In this document: piece after piece, positions 1 to 11,100 of the stretch
Numbering within the stretch: position 1 is the first letter of the stretch
How the letters are laid out: the number at the start of each line of letters is the position of its first letter
Assembly (NCBI GenBank): GCA_031546845.1
Contig: JAVBJT010000036.1
Location: 1-64,000, forward strand
Length of the DNA: 64,000 nt
Direction: 5' to 3'
Origin: Azoarcus sp031546845
Lineage (GTDB): Bacteria; Pseudomonadota; Gammaproteobacteria; Burkholderiales; Rhodocyclaceae
The notes under the pieces: model-generated
Seen by the model: only the letters and a program-made list of their open reading frames with translations
Database searches by the model: none
What the model was told of the DNA's origin: nothing
Made by a program: the position numbers and the translations under genes

Positions 1-522
1 TCCGAGCATGTCGAGCACCTCACGCTCACTGGCACGCAGACGCTGAACGGCACCGGCAATGAGTTGGCCAACCGCATCACCGGCAACAATGCGGCCAACA
101 TCCTCGACGGCAGGGAGGGTGACGACACGCTGATCGGCGGCTTGGGCAAGGATACCTATCTGTTCGGCCGCAACGGCGGGGTGGACACGATCGTCGAGAA
201 CGACGCCACCGCAGGGGTGGCCGACCTGCTGAAATTCGGCGCCGATATCGCGGCCAATCAGATCTGGCTGCGCCGCATCGATGACAGCCTGGAGTTGAGC
301 CTGATCGGCACCGACGACAAGGTGACGATCCAGGATTGGTATGTTGGCCAGCAGCATCACGTGGAGCAGTTCAAGACGGCCGATAGAACCTTGCTGGATA
401 GCCAGGTGGATAATCTGGTGCAGGCGATGGCGGCGTTCGCGCCTCCGGCCGCTGGGCAGACTTCTTTGCCGCCGGATTATCAAGCTGCACTGGCGACGGT
501 GATCGCAGCAAACTGGAAGTAG
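1..522 (+). CDS. RTX calcium-binding protein, C-terminal part (5' end outside window)
   Basis: The frame is open from base 1, so this is the 3' end of a longer gene. It contains glycine/aspartate nonapeptide repeats (GREGDDTLIGGLGKDTY near 110-165) that in RTX proteins form a calcium-binding beta-roll. These are followed by a C-terminal domain of about 110 residues (VDTIVEND..., IQDWY) of the haemolysin-type C-terminal family often seen after the last repeats. RTX proteins are usually exported by type I secretion using an uncleaved C-terminal signal. No secretion gene is in view. The activity (toxin, adhesin or enzyme) cannot be told because the N-terminus is missing. Confidence 0.8.
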   Translation, partial: SEHVEHLTLTGTQTLNGTGNELANRITGNNAANILDGREGDDTLIGGLGKDTYLFGRNGGVDTIVENDATAGVADLLKFGADIAANQIWLRRIDDSLELSLIGTDDKVTIQDWYVGQQHHVEQFKTADRTLLDSQVDNLVQAMAAFAPPAAGQTSLPPDYQAALATVIAANWK

Positions 523-550
523 GGGAAGCAGAGCGGGGGAATGAGGAAAA

Positions 551-572
551 GGGGCTGGAGCGATCCGGCCCC
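551..572 (+). terminator. Possible terminator after the RTX gene
   Basis: GGGGCTGG and CCGGCCCC form an 8-bp stem (one G-T pair) around a 6-base loop, 29 bases after the RTX stop codon. Only a weak T-rich stretch follows, so a rho-independent terminator is plausible but not firm. Confidence 0.35.
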
Positions 573-618
573 ATTGCCTTGTTACTGGGATGTCGGCTGG
601 ATTTTTTGAGGAGAAGTC

Positions 619-723
619 GTGGCTACTGTTGATTCTATTTTGATCGGGACTGACTACAGCGACGTGCTGTTGGGTGGCGCGGGCAACGATACGCTGTACG
701 GCGGTACGGACAACATCTGTTGA
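619..723 (+). pseudogene. Truncated 5' end of a second RTX gene
   Basis: A GTG start at 619 with a good ribosome binding site (GAGGAG at 608-613) opens a frame coding for about 34 residues that contains LLGGAGNDTLYGG, a canonical RTX repeat. The frame then leaves RTX-like sequence and stops at 721-723. The preceding gene is also RTX, so this looks like a neighbouring paralogue whose body was removed when the adjacent Tn3-family element arrived or rearranged. The exact breakpoint is probably near 705-712 but cannot be fixed by eye. Confidence 0.6.
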
Positions 724-844
724 GTCCCAGATTAATCCGACGCCTATTGATTTGAGTGATTTTTCTGAGGAATAAAGCAAGTCGGAAACCAGAAGAGGCT
801 ATATCTCTTTCTGCGATAGCACACCAGATCCAATCAAGGGTGCG

Positions 845-2128
845 ATGAGCCAGATCAATCTCTACCTCGATGCAGCGGAACGAGCCAACACCCGACGCAG
901 CTACGCGTCGGCTATCCAACACTTCGAGGTCGAGTGGGGAGGCTTGCTGCCGGCGACCATCGACTCGATTGCCCGTTACCTTGCTGAGTATGCTGGGCTC
1001 TTGTCGCTGAACACGCTGAAGCACCGCCTCGCGGCGCTGTCGCGCTGGCATCAGGATCATGGCTTTCCAGACCCGACCAAGGCCCCGAAAATTCGGCAAT
1101 TGCTCAAAGGCATCCGAACCCTGCATCCGGTCCAGGAAAAACAGGCCAAGCCACTGGAATTGGAAATTTTGCGTGGAGTTGCCGACTGGCTGACAGAGGC
1201 CACAACTGCGGCGATCAGCAGAGGAGATTCGACCAGTACCCTGCGGCACTCGCGGGATCGAGCCCTGATTCTCCTCGGTTTCTGGCGCGGATTCCGGTCT
1301 GACGAACTAACCAACCTTTGCATCGAATTCATCGAGATCAAACCAGGCGAGGGTCTGACCTGTTTCTTGCCGCGTAGCAAGGGAGATCGAAACCTGGAAG
1401 GACGAAGCTACTCCTGCCCGGCACTGTCCCGGCTGTGTCCGGTCGAAGCAGTCGAAGACTGGCTGGCCTTGTCCAAACTGACGATAGGCCCGTTGTTCCG
1501 CAAGATCGATCGCTGGGGGCATTTGTCTGAAACCGGACTGATCCCGAGCAGCATCATTCCGATGCTTCGCCGGTTGCTGGGACAGGCGGGCGTGGCTAAT
1601 GCCGAGGCTTTCAGCAGCCATTCACTACGCCGCGGGTTTGCCCAGTGGGCAGGCATGAGCGGCTGGGATCTACGGGAACTGATGAATTATGTGGGCTGGC
1701 GCGACGTGAAGGTCGCCATGCGCTATCTGGATGGAGTTAATACCGACCGTAAAGCACGTTTCGAGCAGGGTTTGGACCGGGCGCTGCCGGAAACGGCGAC
1801 AGTTTCTACCCCACAGTTACCGAGCCTGCCTGAAGTAGCCCACACAACAATCGAGGTTTCCATCGATCTATCACCCTTCAACGGCGGCAAACGGGGTGCC
1901 GCCAGTGCCTTACGAGACATGGCAAGTACCTGCCTTGCCCGCTTTCAAGCGCAACCGCTGGATAAGGACGGCCATCGTTATCAAATTTCAGTCCCGATGC
2001 CCTCGACCGACATTCTTGACGATCACCTTTACACGTTGCTCGACGAACTCCATCGCATCGCCGATGCTCGTGAATGCTTTTTGGAAGTAATCTGCCGCGA
2101 CCTGGCTACCGGCAGGCACTGGGACTGA
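845..2128 (+). CDS. Tyrosine recombinase of Tn3-family element (TnpI/TnpS-like)
   Basis: This 427-residue protein has the tyrosine-recombinase catalytic set: Arg in GFRSDEL (about residue 149), the HSLRR motif (about 260-264), Trp in YVGW and the nucleophile Tyr in AMRYLDG (about 294). Some Tn3-family elements use such an enzyme, in place of a serine resolvase, to resolve cointegrates. It lies 6 bases before tnpA, so the two are probably co-transcribed. About 130 residues follow the catalytic Tyr, an unusually long tail with no motif I recognise. The resolution site would be expected in the 120 bases upstream, but I could not identify repeats there. Confidence 0.85.
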   Translation: MSQINLYLDAAERANTRRSYASAIQHFEVEWGGLLPATIDSIARYLAEYAGLLSLNTLKHRLAALSRWHQDHGFPDPTKAPKIRQLLKGIRTLHPVQEKQAKPLELEILRGVADWLTEATTAAISRGDSTSTLRHSRDRALILLGFWRGFRSDELTNLCIEFIEIKPGEGLTCFLPRSKGDRNLEGRSYSCPALSRLCPVEAVEDWLALSKLTIGPLFRKIDRWGHLSETGLIPSSIIPMLRRLLGQAGVANAEAFSSHSLRRGFAQWAGMSGWDLRELMNYVGWRDVKVAMRYLDGVNTDRKARFEQGLDRALPETATVSTPQLPSLPEVAHTTIEVSIDLSPFNGGKRGAASALRDMASTCLARFQAQPLDKDGHRYQISVPMPSTDILDDHLYTLLDELHRIADARECFLEVICRDLATGRHWD

Positions 2129-2134
2129 TTTTGC

Positions 2135-5119
2135 ATGACCCAGCTTCACGAAACCGCGTATCCCCGCCTGAAGGCTGACCCCTCGGCACAGGATCTCGAA
2201 GAGGTTTATACCCTGACATTCGATGAGATCGCTTTCATTGACAAAACCGTAAAGCGTCCCGTGGCCCGCTCGGCTGCATTCATTTACTTGAAGCTGTTTC
2301 AGCGTTTGGGTTACTTCGTCCACATCAAGGATGTGCCGGCGATGATTCGTCAGCACATTGTGACTCAAACAAGACATCGACCGGCCAGGGTCGAAGAACT
2401 CCGGCAGTTCGACCGAACGGCAGCGCGCGCCACCTTGATTGCTGCGCTACGACGCTATCTGAATGTTCGCCCGCTGGATGATCAAGGGCGCGCCTGGTTG
2501 CAACATGTCGCAGAAACCGCAGCGGACAGCCGGCATGTCGTGGCTGACATCATCAACGTGATGCTTGAAGAACTGGTGCATCATCGATACGAGTTGCCTG
2601 GTTTCTCAACGCTCGATCGTCTAGCCATTCAAGCCCGGGAAAAAATTCACAACACCCATTTTGCAGGCATTACCGATCAGATCGATGCCAGGATGAAAGT
2701 CCTGATCGACAGCCTATTCGAGGTCAAACCGAGCGAGACCAGCAGTACCTGGAACCTACTCAAGCGGGAACCGAAAAAGCCAACCAATAAGGAAACCCGC
2801 TCTTACCTTCAGCATATTCGCCGACTCCAGTTGCTGGTCGACCAGCTCCCCAAACCCGACATTCCTGTCCCGAAACTCAAGCAGTACCGTTACATCGCCC
2901 GCTCGTTGGACGCGGCGGAAATGGCGGAGCTGAAACCGCAGAAGCGCTATGCGCTGGCCGTCATCTACATCCGCTCGCAGTTTGCCCAGACGCTCGACGA
3001 TGCAGCGGACCTGTTCGTCCGCATGCTTCAGAAATTGGACAATCAGGCACGCAGCAAGCTGGGTGAATACCAGCAGGAACATCTGCAGCGTACTGATCGT
3101 CTGGTTGGGCAGTTGAAGGAAATGTTGCTGGCTTACCGGATCGACGGTACAGATCATCAACGGGTGGAAGCCATCGGTGGCAGCTTGATTGCCGATGTCG
3201 ATGACCTTGTAGCCATCTGCGATGAACACATGGCCTACGCTGGACGCAATCATCTGCCTTTTCTCATTCAGCCATACAAGGCCGTGCGGGCTCAATTGCT
3301 CAACTGCATCGAGATCGTCAACCCCCAAAGCACCAGCGAAGACGATACCTTGATTCGGATGAGAAAAGCGCTACAGGCACTGCGCGACTCCCGGCATGAA
3401 ACAGTCCCGCTATCGCTGGTCGAGCTGAATGCCGATGAGGATTTTTTATGGCTCTCCACAGCTTGGCGGAAACTGGTTATCTCCGAGCGCGCCGATGGGC
3501 AAGTCGTTACCATGAATCGCCGTTACTTCGAACTGGCGGTCCTGTATGCAATCCGCGATGAACTGAAATCTGGCGATCTGTTCATTCGGCATGGCGAACG
3601 TTATGACGATTACCGGGAGCAACTCGTTGACGACGACACCCTGAATCGCGAGTTGGCCCAATATGGCGAGGTCACCGGTGTTGAAACCGCTCCCAGGATA
3701 TTTACCCAGACACTGAAGGCGGCCTTACTGGAGACAGCCGAGGCCGTCGATGCCGAGTTTCCGGACAACGCCTATGCCGAAATCGTTGATGGCCGATTGA
3801 TCCTGAAAAAACCGCCCGCCAGCGAACCGCTGCCCGGTATCCGGCAGATCGACCAGTTGATCACAGAGCATATGGAGAAAGTCAGCATCGTCGACGTGCT
3901 AATTGACACAGAGCGCTGGCTTCAATTGCATAAATTGTTCCGTCCCTTGATGGGAACCGAAAGCCGGATCGAGGAATTACGCCCAAGGGTGATCAGCACC
4001 TTGTTTTGTTACGGCTGCAACCTCGGACCGACCCAGACGGCACGGTCGATTCGGGGAATGAGCCGCAAACAGATCGCTTGGCTCAACATCAAATACGTTA
4101 CAGAAGAAGTGCTGGAAAAAGCCATCGTCAAGGTCATCAATACCTACAACAAATTTGAATTGCCCAGCTATTGGGGATCGGGAAGGCACGCCTCGGCCGA
4201 TGGCACGAAATGGAACCTCTACGAGCAAAACCTGATTTCCGAGCATCACATCCGCTACGGCGGCTATGGTGGGATCGGCTATTACCATGTCTCCGACAAA
4301 TTCATTGCACTATTCAGCCACTTCATTTCCTGCGGCACCTACGAAGGTACGCACATCCTCGACGGGCTGATGACCAACACCTCGGATATCCGTCCAGACA
4401 CCGTCCATGGAGACACCCAGGCCCAGAGCTATACAGTGTTTGCGCTTTCCTACCTCTTGGGTATCAAGCTGATGCCGCGCATCCGTGGCATCAAGGATCT
4501 GGTGTTTCATCGGCCCGAGGGCGACAAGAAATTCGCGCATATCGACCGGTTATTCAGTGATGACATCAACTGGCAGATGATCGAGACACATCTGCCGGAC
4601 ATGTTGCGCGTGGCCGTATCCATCAAGCTCGGGAAAATTTCAGCATCGGCCATCCTGCGCCGCCTGGGTACCTACAGCCGAAAAAACAAGCTGTATTTCG
4701 CCTTCAAGGAACTCGGCAAGGTGGTCCGAACCATGTTCCTGTTGAAATACGTTGGTAACGTCGAGTTGCGCCGGCTCATCCATGTGGAAACCAACAAGTC
4801 GGAGCAATTCAATGGTTTCGCGAAAAAACTCCTCTTCGGCGGAGAAGGGGAGATCGCCGAAAACCTGCGCCACGAGCAACGCAAGGTCATCAAATATAAC
4901 CATCTTGTCACCAACATGGTCATTTTGCACAACGTGGTCGGAATGAGTCGGGTGTTAAAGCGACTTCAGGCCGAGGGAGCTGTGATCACCCAGGAAGTTC
5001 TATCCGGACTAGCACCATACCGATTGGAGCACATCAATCGCTTTGGCGACTATGTATTGGATTTTCGGCGTAAGGTCGAAGTGTTGAACGACGGGTTCCG
5101 AATCCTGGAAGCAGAATAA
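2135..5119 (+). CDS. tnpA: Tn3-family transposase TnpA
   Basis: The 994-residue length is typical for Tn3-family transposases. The N-terminus resembles the DUF4158 DNA-binding region. The C-terminal catalytic part shows the DDE triad: Asp in HASADGTKW (near residue 688), Asp in VHGDTQAQS (near 759) and Glu in NKSEQFNGFAKK (near 890). The conserved end HEQRKVIKYNHLVTN is also present. It catalyses replicative transposition through the terminal inverted repeats. The frame is intact, so the element may still be able to move if both ends exist. The N-terminal part recalls the Tn4651-like branch, but I have not tested this. Confidence 0.93.
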   Translation: MTQLHETAYPRLKADPSAQDLEEVYTLTFDEIAFIDKTVKRPVARSAAFIYLKLFQRLGYFVHIKDVPAMIRQHIVTQTRHRPARVEELRQFDRTAARATLIAALRRYLNVRPLDDQGRAWLQHVAETAADSRHVVADIINVMLEELVHHRYELPGFSTLDRLAIQAREKIHNTHFAGITDQIDARMKVLIDSLFEVKPSETSSTWNLLKREPKKPTNKETRSYLQHIRRLQLLVDQLPKPDIPVPKLKQYRYIARSLDAAEMAELKPQKRYALAVIYIRSQFAQTLDDAADLFVRMLQKLDNQARSKLGEYQQEHLQRTDRLVGQLKEMLLAYRIDGTDHQRVEAIGGSLIADVDDLVAICDEHMAYAGRNHLPFLIQPYKAVRAQLLNCIEIVNPQSTSEDDTLIRMRKALQALRDSRHETVPLSLVELNADEDFLWLSTAWRKLVISERADGQVVTMNRRYFELAVLYAIRDELKSGDLFIRHGERYDDYREQLVDDDTLNRELAQYGEVTGVETAPRIFTQTLKAALLETAEAVDAEFPDNAYAEIVDGRLILKKPPASEPLPGIRQIDQLITEHMEKVSIVDVLIDTERWLQLHKLFRPLMGTESRIEELRPRVISTLFCYGCNLGPTQTARSIRGMSRKQIAWLNIKYVTEEVLEKAIVKVINTYNKFELPSYWGSGRHASADGTKWNLYEQNLISEHHIRYGGYGGIGYYHVSDKFIALFSHFISCGTYEGTHILDGLMTNTSDIRPDTVHGDTQAQSYTVFALSYLLGIKLMPRIRGIKDLVFHRPEGDKKFAHIDRLFSDDINWQMIETHLPDMLRVAVSIKLGKISASAILRRLGTYSRKNKLYFAFKELGKVVRTMFLLKYVGNVELRRLIHVETNKSEQFNGFAKKLLFGGEGEIAENLRHEQRKVIKYNHLVTNMVILHNVVGMSRVLKRLQAEGAVITQEVLSGLAPYRLEHINRFGDYVLDFRRKVEVLNDGFRILEAE

Positions 5120-5140
5120 TGGAAATGTCGAAAATTTCCT

Positions 5141-5179
5141 CTTAAAAACAATAAATTAAATCGTTTTGTTGAGAATTTC
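5141..5179. repeat. Candidate right terminal inverted repeat of the Tn3-family element
   Basis: Read on the minus strand, this 39-base stretch has CTCAACAAAACG near its outer part and ends TTAAG, matching the spacing and wording of Tn3/Tn21-type repeats (CTCAGAAAACG ... TAAG). The usual outer GGGG is absent, so the outer end is diverged or my boundary is off. No partner was recognised on the left. Confidence 0.45.
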
Positions 5180-8100
5180 ACACGATTCCCGGGCGACCCT
5201 CTCTACGACCTGTTCGGCGCGTTTTGCGCCGGCGCAGCGCTCGTTTTGCCGGATGAACGCCAGCGCAAAGACCCGGCGCACTGGATGGCACTGATCGAAG
5301 CGCATGCGGTGACTTTCTGGAACAGCGTGCCGGCCGCGCTGGAAATGCTGCTGACGTGGGCCGAGCCGCATGGCAAACAATGCCCGGCGCTGCGTACCGT
5401 GATCGTCGGCGGCGATTGGGTGCCACCGATGCTGCACGAGCGGCTGCGCCGCATCGCGCCCGAAGTCGCGCTCTACAGCATCGGTGGGCCGACTGAAACG
5501 ACCGTGTGGAACATCGTCAACCAAGTGCGCGAAGAGCTCGATTGGCGCAGCGTTCCCTATGGTTATCCATTGCCGAACTGCACCTACCGGATTCTCGACG
5601 ACGATCTGCGCGACCGTCCCGATTGGGTCACGGGCGAGATGTACTGCGGCGGCGCCGCGCTGGCGCGTGGTTATCTCAACGATGCGCAACGCACCGCCGA
5701 GGCGTTCATCACCGATCCGCATAGCGGAGAGCGGCTGTACCGCACGGGCGATCTGGGCCGTTATCGTCCGGATGGCCGCATCGAATTCATCGGCCGCCGC
5801 GACGGCCAGCTCAAGGTGCGCGGCAACCGTGTCGAAACTGGCGAAATTCAGGCCGTGCTCGAAAACTGGCCGGAGATCGTCCGCGCGCTCGCCTACCTTT
5901 ACCAAGACCGTTTGGCCGTGACGTTGGTGCTGGCGCCGGGGCAGGCGCCGCTTGCCGAAGCGGAACTGCATCGCCGCGCCGAGCGGGATTTGAGTTCGGC
6001 GATGGTGCCCTCCATATGGTTGCAGACCGAGCAGCTTCCGCTTACCGGTAATGGCAAGGTGGATATGCCGCGTTTGCTGGAGCAGACGGCGCAGGCCGTG
6101 GCGGCTTCACCAGCGCAAGGCGCTGACGGACGCGCGCTGAACGACGTCGAGCGAACACTGGCCGAATTGTGGAAAGACCTGCTGGGCCGAGCGCCCGCCG
6201 GGCCGGACGATAATTTTTTCGCGCTGGGCGGCGATTCCTTGCTGGCGGTGCGGCTGAATGCGGCGATGCGGGCGCGATTCGGCAAGGAATTGCCGCTGGC
6301 CCGCTTGTTCGACCACGCATCGTTGGCCGGGCAGGCCGCGTTGCTGAGCAATGCCGGCAGCGGGGCGGAAAGGCACATTCCAGCGCTGCGGCAAGAGGAA
6401 TATCCGCTGTCGTGGAGCCAGGAAAGCGTGTGGCTGGTCGAGCAGTTGGCCGGCGGCGATTCGGGCTACACCATTCTGTTCGGTCTGCGCAGCGACAAAA
6501 CCTTGCAGATCGAATTGCTGCGCCAGGCGCTATCGGCATTGCAGCAGCGGCATTTTCCGCTGGCCTGCGTTTATGTCGCGACCGATGCCGGGCCACGGCA
6601 ACGGCGCATCTGCGCGGTCGAGCCGCCGCTCGTGATCGAGGAGCGAATCGCGGCAGCGGCGTTGCAGGACACTTTCGCGCTGGCGGCGCAACGGCGCTTC
6701 GATCTTGAGCATGCCCCGGCATGGCGCGTGCATCTGTTTCCGCTTGCCGAGGGCGGCTACGGCATTTTGTTGAATTTCCACCATATCGGTTTCGATGGGT
6801 GGTCGATCCAGGTTTTTCTGAGCGAACTTGCCGCCGAATATCGCGCGCTGCAAGGTTCGCATGGCGACAAACCGGTGGCGGCGGAAATTTCGTATGGAGA
6901 TTACGCCGTATGGAACCGCCAACGTGTGGCGGCGGCAGAGGCGGACGATCTGGCGTTCTGGCGAAACGCGCTGGAGGGCGGCCAGGACTTGGCATTGCCG
7001 ACCGACGCGCCTCGCACGGCACAGCGCGGCATGGCCGGCGCAGTGCAAGGCCATCGGATTCCGGCCGGCATTCTGGCTGGCGTCGAGCAACTGGCGAGTG
7101 AGCGAGGCACGACGCTGTTCGTGGCACTGCTGGCCGCGTACCAGGCGCTCCTCGGGCATTACGCGGACCAGGACGATTTCTTCGTCGGCATTTACGACGC
7201 GGGCCGCGAACATCCGCAAACGCAGAACCTGATCGGCTGCTTCGTCAACAACCAAGTGTCGCGCACGCATTTGCAGCCGGCCATGACGTTCGCCGAGTTG
7301 GTCGAGCGCACGGCCGAGCATCGCCGGCGCGCGCTCGATCATCAAGCGCTGCCTTTCCCTCGCCTGGTGCAGGCGCTGGGGGGCGGAGGCGACATCAGCC
7401 GCCATCCGCTGTATCAGGTCGGTTTCGTCATGCAGGCGGCCGCGTCGCAGCTCTCCGCGTTGGGCGCGACGGCGTTGCAGATGCTGGATGTGCGCATCCA
7501 GACCGCGCATATGGATTTCGAGCTGTACGTGTGGCCGGACCCGGACGGATTGCGCCTGCAAATGAACTACAACCGGGCGTTGTTCAAAGCGGAAACGGTG
7601 CAGCATCTGCTCCGATCCTATGAACGGCTGCTGGCGGCGGTGCTGCGCAATCCCGACAGTCGCCTGGATGCGTTGCCGGGCGCTGACGACCAGCCTGTTT
7701 CCAGGCGTGCAGCCCCATCCGCGTACCGCAGCCCGGTGGAGATGCTGCAAGAGGGTTTCGCGTTGAACGGCGCGAACACGGCGCTGATCGATGGTGAGCG
7801 GCACATCAGCTTTACCCAACTCGACCGGATGGCGGGCGGTATCGTTGTGCAGCTTCGGCAAGCTGGTGTCGGCCCGGGCGATGCGGTGGGCGTCAATATG
7901 CCACGTAGCCCGGAGCAAGTGGCCGCGCTACTGGCTTGCTTGTATACCGGGGCGGTTTATGTGCCGTTGGACCCGGCCCAGCCGTTGGAGCGGCTGCGCT
8001 ATATCGTCGCGGATGCCAAGCCTTTGCTGTGCCTGCATCGGGACGGCGAAGGGCAGGATATGGGGGCCGCGCGCAGCATGGCCGTCGGCGGCGATGAGGC

Positions 8101-11100
8101 GTTGGCTGTGCCGCATCCATCGAAGCCGGAAGACGTTTTCGCGCTGCTGTACACCTCCGGCTCCACCGGACAGCCCAAGGGCGTGAAGGCCACGCTCGGG
8201 TCGGCGGCGAGCCGCATGGCGTGGATGAGGGCGGATTATCCGCTTGCCCCGCAGGACCGCTATTGCCAGCGCACCACGCTCAGCTTCGTCGACGCCTTGT
8301 GGGAAGTGCTGGACCCGCTGGCGGCGGGCGCGGCGGTCGTCATTGCCGGGGATGCGCGCGACCCGCTGGTGCTGGCGGAACTGATCGGCCAGCGCCAGAT
8401 TACACGCATAGCGGTTGTGCCGAGTCTGCTGCGCGGCTGGCTGCAAGCCGGTGAAGCCGCGTTGTCGAGGCTCGGTTCGTTGCAATATCTGTTCTGCAGC
8501 GGTGAGGCACTGGAGGCGCCGCTGATGCGCGCCTTCTATGCGGCATTGCCGCAAGTGCGGGTGGTCAACCTGTACGGATCGTCCGAAGTCAACGACGTAG
8601 CCGGCTATGAAGTGCCTCGTCCCGTGCCGGATTCCATTCCGATCGGCGCCGCCTTGCCCGGATGCGAGTTGTACCTGCTCGACCGTTGGGGGCGCGTGCG
8701 CCCGCAGGGGTTGCCCGGCGTTTTGCATGTGGGCGGAGACCATCTGTTCGCCGGCTACATGGATGGGCGGCATGCTCCATTCGCCACGGTCGGCGCGGAA
8801 AAGGCGCTCTCGATGGGCGATATCGCCCATTGCGGAGCGGATGGATGGCTTTACTACCACGGTCGCCGCGACGATCTGGTGAAAGTGCGCGGCAACCGGG
8901 TCGAACTCGGCGAAGTCGCCGCGGTATTGCAGAACATCGAGGCCGTCGAAGAACAGTTCGTCTTTGCCGCACAAGGCGCGGACGGAGAAACCGAACTGCG
9001 CGCTGCGCTCGTGCTGACCGGCGCGGCGCGTGACGCGGACGCGGTCAGGCGGGCGCTGGCGCAGCGTTTGCCCGGCTACATGGTTCCCACGCGGCTGCTG
9101 GTGCTCGAACGGCTTCCCAAACTGCCGAACGGCAAGGTGGATCGTCACGCACTGGCGTCGATGAACCCTTCCTCCGATGAGGAACGGGCCGATCCGCAAA
9201 GCGAGATCGAACGGCGCATTGCCGCGATCTGGAATGAGCTGCTATCGGTCGATCCGGGCAGAAACGATCATTTCTTCCATTGCGGCGGGCACTCGCTCGC
9301 GGCGGCCCGTCTGGCTGGGCGCTTGCGGGCTGCTTTCGGTGTGGAGGTCGGCATGGCCGATATCTTCACGCACCCCCGGCTGTGGGAGCAGGCCGTTTGG
9401 ATCGAGGCGGCCGACACGGCCAGCGTCGATATTCCACGCCGCACCGGCGACGGTGCCGTCGAACTGTCGCTGAACCAGCATCGTTTGTGGTTCCTGCAGC
9501 AGGTGAACCGGGCATCGGTCAGCTACAACATGACCTTCACGCTGCGCCTTGCGGGCGCGCTGGACATGAGCCGGCTGGCCCATGCGTTCAACGGCTTGGC
9601 GCAGCGCCATGAAGCGCTGCGCAGCGGCTTCGTCGAAACAGTGGGCGACGACGGTATCAGCCGGGCACGGCTTCAGGTTGTGCCGAGCGTCTGGATTTCG
9701 CCGGCTTATCGCCGCGTGCTCGGCGATCTGGAAACCCCCATCGGCGAGGAAACCGCGAAGCAACAGAACACGCCGTTCGATCTGGCCCAACCGCCGCTGA
9801 TGCGGGTTTCCGTGCTGGAAGGCGAGGGCAGCCGTTTCACCATCGTCGTCTGCCTGCATCACATCATTGCCGATGGGTGGTCGATGAGCGTCTTGTTCCG
9901 CGATCTGGGCGCGCTCTACCGTGGCGAAACCCTCGCGCCGCTGACGCTCCAGTACTCCGACTACGGTGTCTGGCAACGGCGGTGGCTGGCCGAGGAAACA
10001 CGCCGCGACCGACTCGACACATTCTGGCGCGATTATCTCGACGGCGCGCCGAAGCAGCTCGATCTTCCCGCCGACTCCCCGCGCCGCATCGGAGAGCCCG
10101 GAGAGGCGGCCGTGCTGCATCGGACGTTCGCTGCCGCAACCTGCGACAAACTGCTGGCCCGCGCCACGGAAGCTAACCAGGATTTCTACGATACGCTGCT
10201 TGCCGCGTTCGCGTGCTGCCTCAAAGGCTGGGGTGGCGCGAACGACATGGTTCTCGGCACCGCAGCAGCGGCCCGGCACCCGCACCCCGACCTGGAAAAT
10301 ATCGTCGGCTTCTTCGCCAATACCGTTCCGGTACGAATCGAACTGGCGGACGGCCTCACCGTGGGCGAGGCGGTAGCCGCCGTCGCTGCATCGAGGCGGC
10401 AGGCCATGGCGCACCAGGACCAGCCGTTCGACCGCATCGTCCAGCTAAGTGGGCAATCCCGCGACGCCGGGCATACGCCGCTGGTTCAGGCGATGTGCAT
10501 CTACCAGAACGCCCCGTTCGACGGGCCGGACCTGCCCGGCATCAGCGCGACCATCGACCCATCGACCGCCAGCGAAGCCAAATTCGACCTGCTGCTGCAA
10601 GCCAGCCGGACCGATGCCGGCCTGATCGTGCAACTTGAATACGCCCGAGCTCTTTTCAGTGCGAGCACGATGGAGCGCTTTTTAGACGCTTACGGCCGTC
10701 TTCTGGAAGCGCTTGTATCGTCGCCTTCAAGTACGTTGGACGAACTAGCGCTATTCCGCCGTCCCCCCGCCTACCAACACGGTGGTCAGGTCGTACTCCC
10801 GTCCGATCTCCCGCGCAATCTCCCCCAGATGCTCGCCCGCACCGCCGCGCGTCACCCCGAGCACGGCCTCACCCTGATCGAAGAACACGGCGAAACCCGC
10901 ATCACCTACCCCCAACTCTTGCAGCGCAGCCTCGAACTTGCCTCACAGTTACGCCAGGCCGGCATCACCGAAGGCAGCGCCCTCATCCTGCTCGCCGGAC
11001 GCCTCGAACCCTACCTCTACGCTCTTTGGGGGAGTCTGCTTGCCGGCGCCACCCCCGTCACCGTCGCCCACGCCAGCGACTACCGCGACGACGAACGCGC

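Larger units (their letters stand above)
724..5179 (+). mobile_element. Tn3-family transposon, left end unresolved
   Basis: The element holds a tyrosine recombinase gene and a 994-residue Tn3-type transposase gene six bases apart on the same strand. A Tn3-like terminal repeat can be argued at 5141-5179; no matching left repeat was found. The flanks are fragments of two unrelated genes (RTX on the left, NRPS on the right), so this is not a simple insertion into one gene. An adjacent deletion or recombination between copies must have occurred. The left boundary given is approximate. Confidence 0.7.

Noticed and set aside
700..844. Left terminal inverted repeat of the Tn3-family element
   Set aside because: Only short similarities (such as TTTTTCTGAGGAA near 760-775) to the right end were found; not enough to call a repeat.
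9242..10414. 390-codon minus-strand frame
   Set aside because: Antisense to conserved NRPS domains (PCP and C with HHIIADG); no recognisable protein.
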